A stretch of 64,000 bases of DNA, from the NCBI RefSeq assembly GCF_904848665.1, contig NZ_CAJHCQ010000001.1, positions 372,001 to 436,000 of the forward strand, written 5' to 3'. The notes beneath the pieces were generated by a model. It worked only from the letters and a program-made list of their open reading frames with translations, ran no database searches and had not been told where the DNA came from. Of this stretch, positions 28,313 through 36,796 are shown in pieces. The position numbers and the translations under genes were made by a program. Within the stretch, counting starts at the first letter, position 1; each line of letters begins with the position of its first letter. This DNA is from Paraburkholderia hiiakae (GTDB lineage Bacteria > Pseudomonadota > Gammaproteobacteria > Burkholderiales > Burkholderiaceae).

Positions 28313-29575
28313 ATGTTCAAAGAAACGACACAGGCAACCCCGCCCATCCTGGCGCCGGGCATGCTCGCAAACGCGGAGGCGTACGGGGAGACACTTGGGC
28401 AAGCCCACGCGCGACAGGAAACAGCGAGCGTTCTGTTCGTCGACCAGAGCGGCCAACTGGGCGGCGCGGAGTTCTCGCTCATGCCGCTCGCGGCCACGTG
28501 GGGGGCGCGCCGCGAAGTGTTGCTGCTCTCCGACGGCCCCTTTCGCACGCGGCTCGAAGCGCTCGGCGTGCCGGTGAGCCTCGCGTGTGAGGCGAGCGTA
28601 TCGGACATTCGCAAGGACACGCTGCGTCTGTCCTGGCTCGGCGCGCTGCCCGGCATCCTGCGCCAGGTGCGCGCCATCGCGCGCCACGCCGAAGGCTACG
28701 ACATTCTCTTTCTCAACACGCAAAAGGCGCTCGTGCTCGGCGCGCTCGGCAAGCCGCTGCATCGCAAGCGGATCATCTGGCATCTACACGACATCATGTC
28801 GAGCGAGCATTTCGGCCCGCTGCAGCGGCTCATCGTGCGCTGGCTCACGCGCTACGCGGTCGATCACGTGATCGCGAACTCGCGCGCCTCGGCCGATTCG
28901 CTGATCGCGCTCGCGCACTGCGCGCCCGACGACGTGCCGGTCGTGCACAACGGCGTCGATCTCGAAGAGTTCCGCTGCAAGGACGCGCCGGACATGGCTG
29001 CCCTGCGCCAACAGTTTGGACTGCCGGAGAATGTGTATCTCGCGGGGCTGTTCGGACGTCTCGCGCCATGGAAGGGCCAGCACATTGCGCTCGAAGCGCT
29101 CGCGCGCATACCGGATCTGCATCTCGTGCTGGTCGGCTCGGCCCTCTTCGGCGAACAGGAGTATGTGAAATCGCTGCACAGCCAGGCCGCGCGGCTGGGC
29201 GTGCAGGACCGGCTGACCTTCGCAGGGTTTCGCGACGACATGCCCGCGTGGATGAAAGCCGTGGACGTGATCCTGCATACGTCGACCGAACCCGAGCCCT
29301 TCGGCCGCGTGATCATCGAGGGCATGGCGGCCGGCCGGCCCGTGATCGCGGCGGCGGCCGGCGGCGTGACCGAGATCGTGCGGCACCGGACAAATGGCTG
29401 GCTTGTGCCGCCACGCGACGTCACTGCGCTCGCGGATGCGATCGCCATCCTGCGCGCCGCCCCCGAACTCGCGGATCGCCTCGCAAACCAGGCGCTGGAC
29501 GATGTTGCGCAGCGCTTTTCCGTGGAAGCCTATCTAGTGCAGATGAAAAAAATGATCGCAAACGTGTGTGAGTGA
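28313..29575 (+). CDS. glycosyltransferase family 4 (inverted duplicate, copy 2)
   Basis: The 420-residue GT-B enzyme is nearly the same as the minus-strand copy at 25344-26585 except for a different N-terminal ~35 residues and C-terminal ~10. It keeps QLGGAEFSL, VVHNGVDLEEF, FGRLAPWKGQ and TEPEPFGRVIIEGMAAGRPV, so both copies look functional. The differing ends show that the duplication covers the core of the gene but not its start. It probably adds a sugar to the growing repeat unit; specificity is unknown. Confidence 0.9.
   Translation: MFKETTQATPPILAPGMLANAEAYGETLGQAHARQETASVLFVDQSGQLGGAEFSLMPLAATWGARREVLLLSDGPFRTRLEALGVPVSLACEASVSDIRKDTLRLSWLGALPGILRQVRAIARHAEGYDILFLNTQKALVLGALGKPLHRKRIIWHLHDIMSSEHFGPLQRLIVRWLTRYAVDHVIANSRASADSLIALAHCAPDDVPVVHNGVDLEEFRCKDAPDMAALRQQFGLPENVYLAGLFGRLAPWKGQHIALEALARIPDLHLVLVGSALFGEQEYVKSLHSQAARLGVQDRLTFAGFRDDMPAWMKAVDVILHTSTEPEPFGRVIIEGMAAGRPVIAAAAGGVTEIVRHRTNGWLVPPRDVTALADAIAILRAAPELADRLANQALDDVAQRFSVEAYLVQMKKMIANVCE
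28427..29551 (+). repeat. inverted duplication, arm 2 (~1.1 kb)
   Basis: Counterpart of arm 1 (25385-26516) in opposite orientation. The arms are separated by about 1.9 kb that holds the distinct GT4 gene at 26825-27991. Confidence 0.8.
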
Positions 29576-29667
29576 GCGCGCAAGCCATCGAACAAAGGGT
29601 ATGAAGCGCACACAAGCGATCGCGCGTTGTGTGCCTCTGCTAACGGTTGGCGGATAACTGCGTGCCT

Positions 29668-29680
29668 ATGATGGGATCAT
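29668..29680 (+). promoter_or_regulatory. short palindrome upstream of the dprE1-like gene
   Basis: ATGAT-GGG-ATCAT (29668-29680) is a 5-bp inverted repeat about 30 bases before the start codon, in a short gap that must hold any promoter of the arabinose-donor module. Possible operator; chance is not excluded. Confidence 0.25.
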
Positions 29681-29708
29681 TTTCTCCTCCTTGCATCGTC
29701 CGCACACT

Positions 29709-31028
29709 ATGAGCGTCGCTAAGCTCAGTTCCTGGGGCCACTACCCGTACGCGCCGCAGACAGGCCCCGCGCCTGGCTGGCGCGAGGGCGTGCAGGGCGT
29801 GCTGCGCGACACGGGCACGCGCTTCGGCACGACGCTGCCGTTCGGCAATGGGCGCAGCTACGGCGACAGCTGCCTCGCAGCGACCGATCACGTCGTCGCG
29901 CTGCGTGGCCTCGACCGCTTCATTGCCGCGGACTGGGAAAGCGGCGTCCTGCGCGCCGAGGCCGGGGTGACGCTGGGCGAAGTGCTCGCGCTTTCGGTGC
30001 CGCGCGGCTGGATGCTGCCGGTCACGCCCGGTACGCAATTCGTGACGCTGGGCGGTGCGGTGGCCAACGACGTGCATGGCAAGAACCACCACGTGCGCGG
30101 CACGTTCGGGCGACACGTCCATCGCTTTTCGCTGCTGCGCTCAGACCGTGAGCCGCTCGAGTGCGCGCCGGACGAAAACGCGGAACTGTACCGCGCGACG
30201 ATCGGGGGCCTCGGGCTCACGGGCATCGTCGAGTGGGTCGAGCTGCAACTGCTACCTGTTGCTAGCAGCCGTCTCGCGACCGAGACGGTGCCCTTCGGCA
30301 ACCTCGACGAATTCCTCGCCCTGTCGCACGAGCTCGACACGCAGCACGAGTACGGCGTGGCGTGGATCGACTGCCTGGGGCGCGGTGCGTCGCTTGGCCG
30401 GGGCATCTATGTTTGCGCCGATCACGCCACGGACCAGTGCTACGAGATGCCGAAACGGCGTGAGCGGCGCGTGCCGTTCGCGCTGCCGTGGTCGCCCGTG
30501 AACCGCTACACGCTGAAACTCTTCAATACGTTCTACTACCGGCGCGAGGCCGCAAAGGCCGGCGCCGGCGTCGTCGATTATGCGAGCTACTTCTACCCGC
30601 TCGACAGCATCCAGAACTGGAATCGTCTCTATGGGCGGCGTGGCTTCCAGCAGTATCAGCTCGTCGTGCCGGACGCCGCCGCGCGCGACGCGCTGCATGC
30701 GTTCCTGAGCACGATCGCATCGTCGAATGCCGGCTCGTTTCTCGCGGTGCTCAAGCGCTGCGGCCCGCTTGTCTCGCCGGGCCTCCTGTCGTTCCCGATG
30801 CAGGGCATTTCCCTCGCACTCGATTTCCCCCAGCACGACAGCCGCAACGCCGCGCTCTTCGCGCGGCTCGACGCGATCGTGCGCGAAGCGGGCGGCCGTC
30901 AGTATCCGGCCAAGGACGCCCATATGAGCGGCACGGATTTTCGTGCCGCCTACCCAGCATGGCAAACACTCGAACAACTGCGCGACCCCGCCTTGATGTC
31001 GCGCTTCTGGCAACGGACAACCCGGTAA
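29709..31028 (+). CDS. dprE1: DprE1-like FAD-dependent polyprenylphosphoryl-ribose 2-epimerase, oxidase subunit
   Basis: The 439-residue flavoprotein of the VAO/PCMH type has the FAD-binding GNGRSYGDS loop (residues 47-54) and NDVHGKNHHVRGTFGRHV (H123 matching the conserved histidine of mycobacterial DprE1). The C-terminal substrate domain ends with YPAKDAHMS. In mycobacteria DprE1 oxidises C2 of decaprenylphosphoryl-D-ribose as the first half of epimerisation to D-arabinose. The position of the mycobacterial benzothiazinone-reactive cysteine is alanine here (A370 in ISLALDF). The ATG has no good ribosome site; an in-frame TTG at 29691 is an alternative. Its stop shares a base with the next start. 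Confidence 0.88.
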   Translation: MSVAKLSSWGHYPYAPQTGPAPGWREGVQGVLRDTGTRFGTTLPFGNGRSYGDSCLAATDHVVALRGLDRFIAADWESGVLRAEAGVTLGEVLALSVPRGWMLPVTPGTQFVTLGGAVANDVHGKNHHVRGTFGRHVHRFSLLRSDREPLECAPDENAELYRATIGGLGLTGIVEWVELQLLPVASSRLATETVPFGNLDEFLALSHELDTQHEYGVAWIDCLGRGASLGRGIYVCADHATDQCYEMPKRRERRVPFALPWSPVNRYTLKLFNTFYYRREAAKAGAGVVDYASYFYPLDSIQNWNRLYGRRGFQQYQLVVPDAAARDALHAFLSTIASSNAGSFLAVLKRCGPLVSPGLLSFPMQGISLALDFPQHDSRNAALFARLDAIVREAGGRQYPAKDAHMSGTDFRAAYPAWQTLEQLRDPALMSRFWQRTTR

Positions 31029-31771
31029 TGGACAAGAACATCCTGATCGTCGGCGGATCTTCCGCCATTGCAGTGGCCTGCGCACGCGAATGGGTCAAGC
31101 GCGGCGCGAACTTCATGCTGGCCGGCCGGCATCCCACCCGGCTCGACGCCGTCGCGCAGGACTTGCGCGTGCGCGGCGCGGGCCGGGTCGGCACGTTCGT
31201 GCTCGACGTCAACGACTTCGATCAGCATCGCGCGATGCTCGACGCGGCCGTGACCGAGCTTGGCCGCATCGACATCGTCCTGCTTGCGCACGGCACGCTC
31301 TCCGACCAGTCCGAGTGCGAGCGCGACCCGCAGGCGGCTGTGCGCGAGATCACCGTCAATGCGCTTTCCACGATCGCGCTCCTCACGCTGCTCGCCGGTG
31401 TGTTCGAAGCGCAAAAAAACGGCTCGATCGCGGTGATCTCGTCGGTCGCGGGCGACCGCGGACGGCCCTCGAATTACGTCTACGGCACCGCCAAGGCGGC
31501 CGTGACGACCTTCTGCGAGGGCCTGCGCGCACGTCTGTTCAAGTCGAACGTAAAAGTGCTGACGATCAAGCCCGGCTTCGTGAATACGCCGATGACGGCC
31601 GGCCTCGCGCTGCCGGGCCCCCTCGTCGCCTCCCCCGAGCGCGTGGCTGCCGATATCGTGCGCGCCGTGGAGCGCGGCAAGGACTTGATCTACACGCCGT
31701 GGTTCTGGGCCGAGATCATGCTCGTGATCCGCTCGCTGCCGGGCTTCGTGTTCAAGAGGATCTCGCTATGA
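31028..31771 (+). CDS. dprE2: DprE2-like SDR reductase (2-keto-polyprenylphosphoryl-pentose reductase)
   Basis: The 247-residue short-chain dehydrogenase has the nucleotide loop ILIVGGSSAIA near residues 5-15, LLAHG (the NAG position), SSVAGDRGRPSNYVYGTAKAA with catalytic Ser/Tyr/Lys (YxxxK), and PGFVNTPM. A hydrophobic C-terminal helix (AEIMLVIRSLPGFVFKRI) may attach it to the membrane, as in mycobacterial DprE2. It would reduce the keto intermediate made by the upstream oxidase to give polyprenylphosphoryl-D-arabinose. It is coupled at both ends: one-base overlap with the oxidase gene and ATGA overlap with the GtrA gene. Confidence 0.88.
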   Translation: MDKNILIVGGSSAIAVACAREWVKRGANFMLAGRHPTRLDAVAQDLRVRGAGRVGTFVLDVNDFDQHRAMLDAAVTELGRIDIVLLAHGTLSDQSECERDPQAAVREITVNALSTIALLTLLAGVFEAQKNGSIAVISSVAGDRGRPSNYVYGTAKAAVTTFCEGLRARLFKSNVKVLTIKPGFVNTPMTAGLALPGPLVASPERVAADIVRAVERGKDLIYTPWFWAEIMLVIRSLPGFVFKRISL

Positions 31772-32193
31772 GCAGCCCGGCAGCCAGCATGACGCTCACC
31801 CGCTCCAGGCTGGTGTTCTGGTACTCGGTGTTCGCCGCCATCTCGATCGGCGCGAATCTCGGCAGCCAGAGCCTCGCGTTTCATCTGTATCAGGGGCCCT
31901 ATGCGGTGCCCATTTCGGTGTGCGTCGGCACCGCGGTCGGCCTCATCGTGAAGTATCTGCTCGACAAGGCCTGGATCTTTCGCTACGAGCACCGCAGCGT
32001 CGCGCACGGCATGCGCACGTTCGCGCTCTATGTCGCCATGGGGCTCGGCACGACCGTCGTTTTCTGGGTCGTGGAGTTCGGCGCGGACGCGCTCTTTCAC
32101 GGCGAAACCGCCCGGCTCGCAGGCGGCGCGCTTGGTTTGGTGATCGGTTATGTCACGAAATACCACCTCGATAAGCGCTTCGTGTTCGCTTGA
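31768..32193 (+). CDS. GtrA family membrane protein (putative lipid-linked pentose flippase)
   Basis: The 141-residue, four-helix protein has FAAISIGANLGSQSLAF, KYLLDKAWIFRYEH and the final YHLDKRFVFA, typical of GtrA. It is distinct from the gtrA at 21811. A GtrA member (Rv3789) also lies by dprE1/dprE2 in Mycobacterium tuberculosis and has been linked to decaprenylphosphoryl-arabinose export or arabinosyltransferase function. Overlap with the upstream reductase (ATGA) places it in the same module. The inference is that it presents the polyprenyl-phosphate pentose on the periplasmic face. Confidence 0.88.
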   Translation: MSSPAASMTLTRSRLVFWYSVFAAISIGANLGSQSLAFHLYQGPYAVPISVCVGTAVGLIVKYLLDKAWIFRYEHRSVAHGMRTFALYVAMGLGTTVVFWVVEFGADALFHGETARLAGGALGLVIGYVTKYHLDKRFVFA

Positions 32194-32361
32194 GCGCAGG
32201 CGCGGCGCCCGGTGGTGCGTTGCCGCACAGAGCCCGCGCGCCGCCGTCGCTACGATGGCTTCACGCTCCGGACCGCGCGCGCGACGCGTTTGCGCCTCGC
32301 TCCGGCCAATGCAGCAGCAGCCGGCGCCTCGACCGATACCGCGCCGGCACGGAGAGAAATA

Positions 32362-33792
32362 ATGGCCACTCCCGCAGCCGACGCTGTCCCGCTTTGCGTG
32401 GACCTGGACGGGACGCTCACGCGCACCGACTTGCTGTTCGAAGCCTTCTTCGTCCTGTTCAAGCAGAACCCGCTGTCGATCTTCCTGTGCGTCGCGTGGG
32501 CGCTGCGCGGACGCGCTTATCTAAAAGAGCAGATCGCGCAGCGCGTGAGCATCGACGTGGGCGTGCTGCCCTACAACACCGAGCTCCTCGCGTGGCTGCG
32601 CAACGAGCGTTCGAACGGACGCGACCTGTATTTGTGCACGGCCACCAACCAGCGCCTCGCTTCGCAGATCGCCGCGCACATCGGCCTCTTCACCGGCGTG
32701 CTCGCGAGCACGGCCAGCAACAACCTGCTCGGCAAGAACAAGGCGCAGGCGCTCGTCGACCAGTTCGGCGATCACGGCTTCGACTATTGCGGCGACGCAC
32801 GCGCCGACGTGCCCGTCTGGCAAAAGGCTCGCCAGGCGATCGTGGTGGGCGACAAGCACATTGCCGCCGTGGCGCGCAAGGCGAACGCGGCCACCATCTC
32901 GTTCGAGCAAAAACGCCAGTTGATCCCGCTCGTGCTCAAGGAAATGCGCGTGCATCAGTGGGTGAAGAACGTGCTGATCTTCGTGCCGCTCCTCACCGCG
33001 CACCGCTTCACGGACCTGCATGCGGTCATCGCCGCGTGCGTGGCGTTCGCGTCGTTCAGCCTGCTCGCGTCGTCCGTGTATCTGCTCAACGACATGCTCG
33101 ATCTCGACGCCGATCGCCGCCACGCGCGCAAGCGCAGCCGGCCGTTTGCGTCGGGGCGGCTCACGCTGAAGTTCGGCATCGTGCTGACCATCGTGCTGCT
33201 CCTTGCCGGCGCGGGACTCGCCACACTGCTGCCGTGGAAATTCGGCGTCGTGCTGGCCGCATATTTCGCAGCCACGGTGGCCTACTCTTTCGCGCTCAAG
33301 CGCATGACGCTCGTCGACGTGTTCACGCTTGCATGCCTCTACACCGTGCGCGTGATCGCCGGCGGCACCGCCACGGGCATTCCGCTGTCGTACTGGCTGA
33401 TTCTCTTCTCCGTGCCGATCTTCCTCTCGCTCGCCATGGTCAAGCGCTATGTCGAACTCGACATGATCCTGCGCGAAGGCAAAGCCGAAGCGGCCGGCCG
33501 CGGCTACATCACGCAGGACATGTCGATCCTGCGCTCGTTCGGCACGGCTTCGGCCTATCTCGCCGTGCTCGTGCTCGCCCTGTATATGAATACGCCCGAA
33601 ATGCGGCAGCTGTACAAGCATCCGCAGGCGCTGTGGGCCACGTTCGCGCTCACGCTCTTCTGGGTGAGCCGGATCTGGATGTGTGCGTTCCGCGGCAACA
33701 TGCACGACGACCCGATCGTATTCGCGTTCAAGGATCGCGCAAGCCTGAGCGTCCTCGCGCTGTGTGGCCTGAGCATGCTGATCGCCATCTAG
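32362..33792 (+). CDS. HAD phosphatase-UbiA prenyltransferase fusion (polyprenyl-phosphate phosphoribosyltransferase-like)
   Basis: The 476-residue fusion has residues 1-180 as a HAD domain (CVDLDGTLTRTD with D14/D16; TATN; YCGDARADVPVW) and residues 190-476 as a nine-helix UbiA domain. The prenyl-diphosphate/metal motif is LLNDMLDLDADRRHARK (N243-H254). In mycobacteria separate proteins transfer phosphoribose from PRPP to decaprenyl phosphate (UbiA) and remove the 5'-phosphate; here both would be on one chain. It supplies the substrate for the DprE1/DprE2-like pair just upstream. GGAGAG lies six bases before the ATG. It is 168 bases downstream of the GtrA gene. Confidence 0.9.
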   Translation: MATPAADAVPLCVDLDGTLTRTDLLFEAFFVLFKQNPLSIFLCVAWALRGRAYLKEQIAQRVSIDVGVLPYNTELLAWLRNERSNGRDLYLCTATNQRLASQIAAHIGLFTGVLASTASNNLLGKNKAQALVDQFGDHGFDYCGDARADVPVWQKARQAIVVGDKHIAAVARKANAATISFEQKRQLIPLVLKEMRVHQWVKNVLIFVPLLTAHRFTDLHAVIAACVAFASFSLLASSVYLLNDMLDLDADRRHARKRSRPFASGRLTLKFGIVLTIVLLLAGAGLATLLPWKFGVVLAAYFAATVAYSFALKRMTLVDVFTLACLYTVRVIAGGTATGIPLSYWLILFSVPIFLSLAMVKRYVELDMILREGKAEAAGRGYITQDMSILRSFGTASAYLAVLVLALYMNTPEMRQLYKHPQALWATFALTLFWVSRIWMCAFRGNMHDDPIVFAFKDRASLSVLALCGLSMLIAI

Positions 33793-33944
33793 CCGCGCGT
33801 CGTGCGCGGGTCGCGACGGGGCCCGCCGTACGCCGCCCCTCGCTGCCCTTCGTGCGGCGCGAGGCGCGCACCGATAAGCGAACCTTACCTATCGACTTCC
33901 GTTTTCGCGCGGCCGAACGCCCGCGCAAGCCGAGACGCGCCCGG

Positions 33945-35654
33945 ATGAATCAAAAGACTGCTGCCTCGCAATGGCAATTCGCAAGCCGGCCGCTCGAGCA
34001 TGCGCTCGTCGCGTTGCCGGCGATCCTGTGGGTACTGGCTGTGGCCCTCGCCAATCCCACGGGCGCCTTCCCGCTCAACGACGACTGGTCGTACGCGCAA
34101 ACCGTGCACCGCCTGCTCGAGACCGGCCAGTTCCGCCCGCTCGGCTGGACCTCGATGACGCTGATTGGCCAGGTCCTGTGGGGCGCGCTCTTTTGCCTGC
34201 CCTCCGGCTTTTCGTTCGAATCCCTAAGGATTTCCACGCTGGTTGCCGGTGCACTGGGGCTGTTCGCGTTCGCCGCCTTGTTGCGCGCGCTAGGCTGCAG
34301 TCGACGCAGCATGACGCTCGCCACCCTCGCGCTCGGCTTCAATCCGCTCTACTTCGCGCTGTCGTTCACCTTCATGACCGACATCGGGTTCACCGCGCTC
34401 GCGCTGGGCTCGACCTTGAACTTTTGCCGGTATCTCACCGAGAGGCGAATGCGGCACCTGGCGCTGACGGTCGTGCTCTGCCTCGCCGCATTGTCGATAC
34501 GGCAGACCGCGCTCTTTCTGCCGGCCGCGATGCTGCTCACGCTCGGCCTCGAACGCCGCCGCGACTTCGCCGCCATTGGCGTATCGCTGGGAATCGCCGT
34601 GGCGAGCGGCGCCTTTCTGTATGGCCTGCGCGCCTTTCTCGCCGCGCACGACGCGACGCCCGCGCTATACGACATGGCGTACGACACGCTCGCCACGCAA
34701 GTGGCCACGCCCGGCAGGCTGCTGCTGAGCGCCCTGCTGAAGCTGAGCGCGTTGGCCGCCTACCTCGGGTGGTTTCTGTTTCCCGTGCTGGCGTGGCGCC
34801 TGCCCCGAACTCTGCGCCGCGCCCGCCAGTGGGGCGTACGCCGTGCGGCATGGATTGCGGCCGGCGTTGCGGGCATCGCCATCTGGATCGCGATGATGTC
34901 GCTCGAGCGTAGCATGCCGGTCGCCGGGAACGTCATCGCAGCGACGGGCATTGGTCCTGTGCTGCTGAGCGACGGCCCGTACCCGGCCGCTTTCACCCTG
35001 CCGCATGCGTTCTGGGCCTTCGTCACGCTGCTTTCGGTTGCCGGCGCGATCATGCTCGTGCTCGAATTGTCGCTGGCATGCGCCGCGCTCTTCGCACCTC
35101 AACGCTCGAAGCTCGATGCTCGCGCTCGCGGTGTGCGCGTCTTCCTGTTGTCGTCGGTGGCGATCTATGTAGCGCCTTTCCTCGCGTCGCATTTCTACGA
35201 CCGCTATCTGCTGCCTGCCAGCTTCCTGCTGCTTGCACTGCTCGTGATCGACGACCCGCGCAACCCGGCTCGCAAATGCGAACCGGTCGGCTCGCGCGCG
35301 GCGTCGTTCGCGGCTGTTGTCACGCTCGCCGCGATGGGGCTGTTCAGCGTGATGGCAACGCACGACTTCATGAGCCTGAATCGCGCGAGGTGGACGCTTC
35401 TCGACGACCTCACGGCTCGCGGCGTCGCTGCCGATCGCATCGACGGCGGCTTCGAGTTCAACGGCTTTTACCTATACGACCCGAACTATGTCGCGAAGCC
35501 GCAGCGCGGCTTCTGGTGGATCCACGACAATCAATACGTCGTCCGCTTCACGCCTTTGCCGGGATATCGCGAAGTGAACCGCGCCGAGTTCGCCAGGTGG
35601 CTTGCGCCGCGCGAGCCCAGCGTGCTGCTGCTCGAGCGCGACGAGGCGAATTAA
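33945..35654 (+). CDS. GT-C type membrane glycosyltransferase (ArnT/GT39-like), paralogue B
   Basis: The 569-residue polytopic protein follows the HAD-UbiA gene by 152 bases. The first loop has FPLNDDWSYAQT (D46/D47, GT-C catalytic position), and the protein ends with a soluble tail. It is homologous throughout to the gene at 17491-19203. GT-C enzymes use polyprenyl-phosphate sugars outside the cytoplasm, so this protein is the natural candidate to use the donor made by the adjacent module. The ATG at 33945 lacks a strong ribosome site; the frame upstream is open but runs antisense-like through the preceding gene. Its stop overlaps the stop of the convergent acyltransferase. Confidence 0.83.
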   Translation: MNQKTAASQWQFASRPLEHALVALPAILWVLAVALANPTGAFPLNDDWSYAQTVHRLLETGQFRPLGWTSMTLIGQVLWGALFCLPSGFSFESLRISTLVAGALGLFAFAALLRALGCSRRSMTLATLALGFNPLYFALSFTFMTDIGFTALALGSTLNFCRYLTERRMRHLALTVVLCLAALSIRQTALFLPAAMLLTLGLERRRDFAAIGVSLGIAVASGAFLYGLRAFLAAHDATPALYDMAYDTLATQVATPGRLLLSALLKLSALAAYLGWFLFPVLAWRLPRTLRRARQWGVRRAAWIAAGVAGIAIWIAMMSLERSMPVAGNVIAATGIGPVLLSDGPYPAAFTLPHAFWAFVTLLSVAGAIMLVLELSLACAALFAPQRSKLDARARGVRVFLLSSVAIYVAPFLASHFYDRYLLPASFLLLALLVIDDPRNPARKCEPVGSRAASFAAVVTLAAMGLFSVMATHDFMSLNRARWTLLDDLTARGVAADRIDGGFEFNGFYLYDPNYVAKPQRGFWWIHDNQYVVRFTPLPGYREVNRAEFARWLAPREPSVLLLERDEAN

Positions 35655-36796
35655 CGCCGCCCGTCGACCGACAGCGGCGCCTGGGAAGGCAAGCTGGCGC
35701 GAGCGGCGCTGCGCCGTGCGGACATCTTGCGCAGCACGCCCATCGCCGGGCGCTCCACGAGCAAGTGGAAGGCATACGCAAGCGCGAGCGCGATGAGGAA
35801 GAAACCCATCGACCAGAAAATGCTCACCGGCTTGATCGAATGAAAGCGCCAGGAGACCAGCGCGACGCAGACCGGAATATGCACGATATAGAGCGAATAG
35901 CTGAATTCGCCGACTTTCTCCAGCGCCCGCATGGCCAGCGAGCGGCTCGCAGGCGCATGGAGCATCCATTCGAGGAACGGCGCGAATGCGAGCGCCCAGA
36001 GCTGGAATTGCGCGTACTGCGTCGGCGCCGCGCAGCCCAGCACGAGCATGAGTGGCGCCACGACGGCGACCACGCGGTCATTCAGGCGCACGCCCCGCAC
36101 TTCGCGCTCGGCGATCCACGCGCCGAGATACCATGACGCCCAATACGACGTGAACACGATGACGCCGCGCCGCTCCAGCAGTGCGTACGAAACGGCGCCC
36201 AGCACGACCAGCCCCGCGAGCGTCCAGTTCGAGCCGATTCGCCGGCGCACGGCGAACAGCAACGGATAGAGCGCATAGAACTGGATTTCCAGCGACAACG
36301 TCCAGAGCGCGCCGTTCGAGCCATAGGTTGGCGCGGTGACGCCCTGGAGGGCGAGCAGGTTGCCCGCGAAGGCACTCAAACCGACATCGCCAAGACGGTC
36401 GTTATGCGGCCAGAAGTTGGCGCTGAAACTGTCGAGCGCGAAAGTCAGCAGTAGCGCGAAGAACAGCACGGGATAGATGCGGATGAAGCGACGCAACAGG
36501 AAATCGCCTGCATCGAGCCGATAGAGCGGATTGCGCGCGAGCCGCGCCGCATGGCCGCGATGAATGCAATAGCCGCTGATCACGAAGAAAATCGGCACGC
36601 CAATCGAGCCCCAGACGAACGGAATCGTCAGGTACGCCAGCGCGGTATCGAGCGAGAAATGTGAATAGTGGCCCGCCACGAAGTGCCGGATGCCTATCCA
36701 CGCAATCACACGGCAATGGAAATACGCGACGATTATCGCCGCGATACCGCGCATGGCCTCGACATTGCGAGTGCTGTCGCCGTGCCCGCTCTTCAT
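35651..36796 (-). CDS. acyltransferase 3 family membrane protein
   Basis: The 381-residue enzyme has VEAMRGIAAIIVAYFHCRV (catalytic-type His in helix one), SIGVPIFFVISGYCIHRG, FLLRRFIRIYPVLF and LWTLSLEIQFYALYPLL, the full signature of O-acyltransferases such as OafA. The final helices contain FSYSLYIVHIPV. It is probably involved in O-acetylation of the glycan. The gene is convergent with the GT-C gene, their stop codons overlapping at 35651-35654, and divergent from the WecA-like gene. Confidence 0.9.
   Translation of the reverse strand: MKSGHGDSTRNVEAMRGIAAIIVAYFHCRVIAWIGIRHFVAGHYSHFSLDTALAYLTIPFVWGSIGVPIFFVISGYCIHRGHAARLARNPLYRLDAGDFLLRRFIRIYPVLFFALLLTFALDSFSANFWPHNDRLGDVGLSAFAGNLLALQGVTAPTYGSNGALWTLSLEIQFYALYPLLFAVRRRIGSNWTLAGLVVLGAVSYALLERRGVIVFTSYWASWYLGAWIAEREVRGVRLNDRVVAVVAPLMLVLGCAAPTQYAQFQLWALAFAPFLEWMLHAPASRSLAMRALEKVGEFSYSLYIVHIPVCVALVSWRFHSIKPVSIFWSMGFFLIALALAYAFHLLVERPAMGVLRKMSARRSAARASLPSQAPLSVDGRR

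Noticed and set aside
32190..33944. Apparent 1154-residue fusion protein extending the GT-C frame upstream
   Set aside because: The extension runs in another frame through the HAD-UbiA gene and reads as Arg-rich nonsense; the homologous paralogue at 17491 supports the start near 33945.
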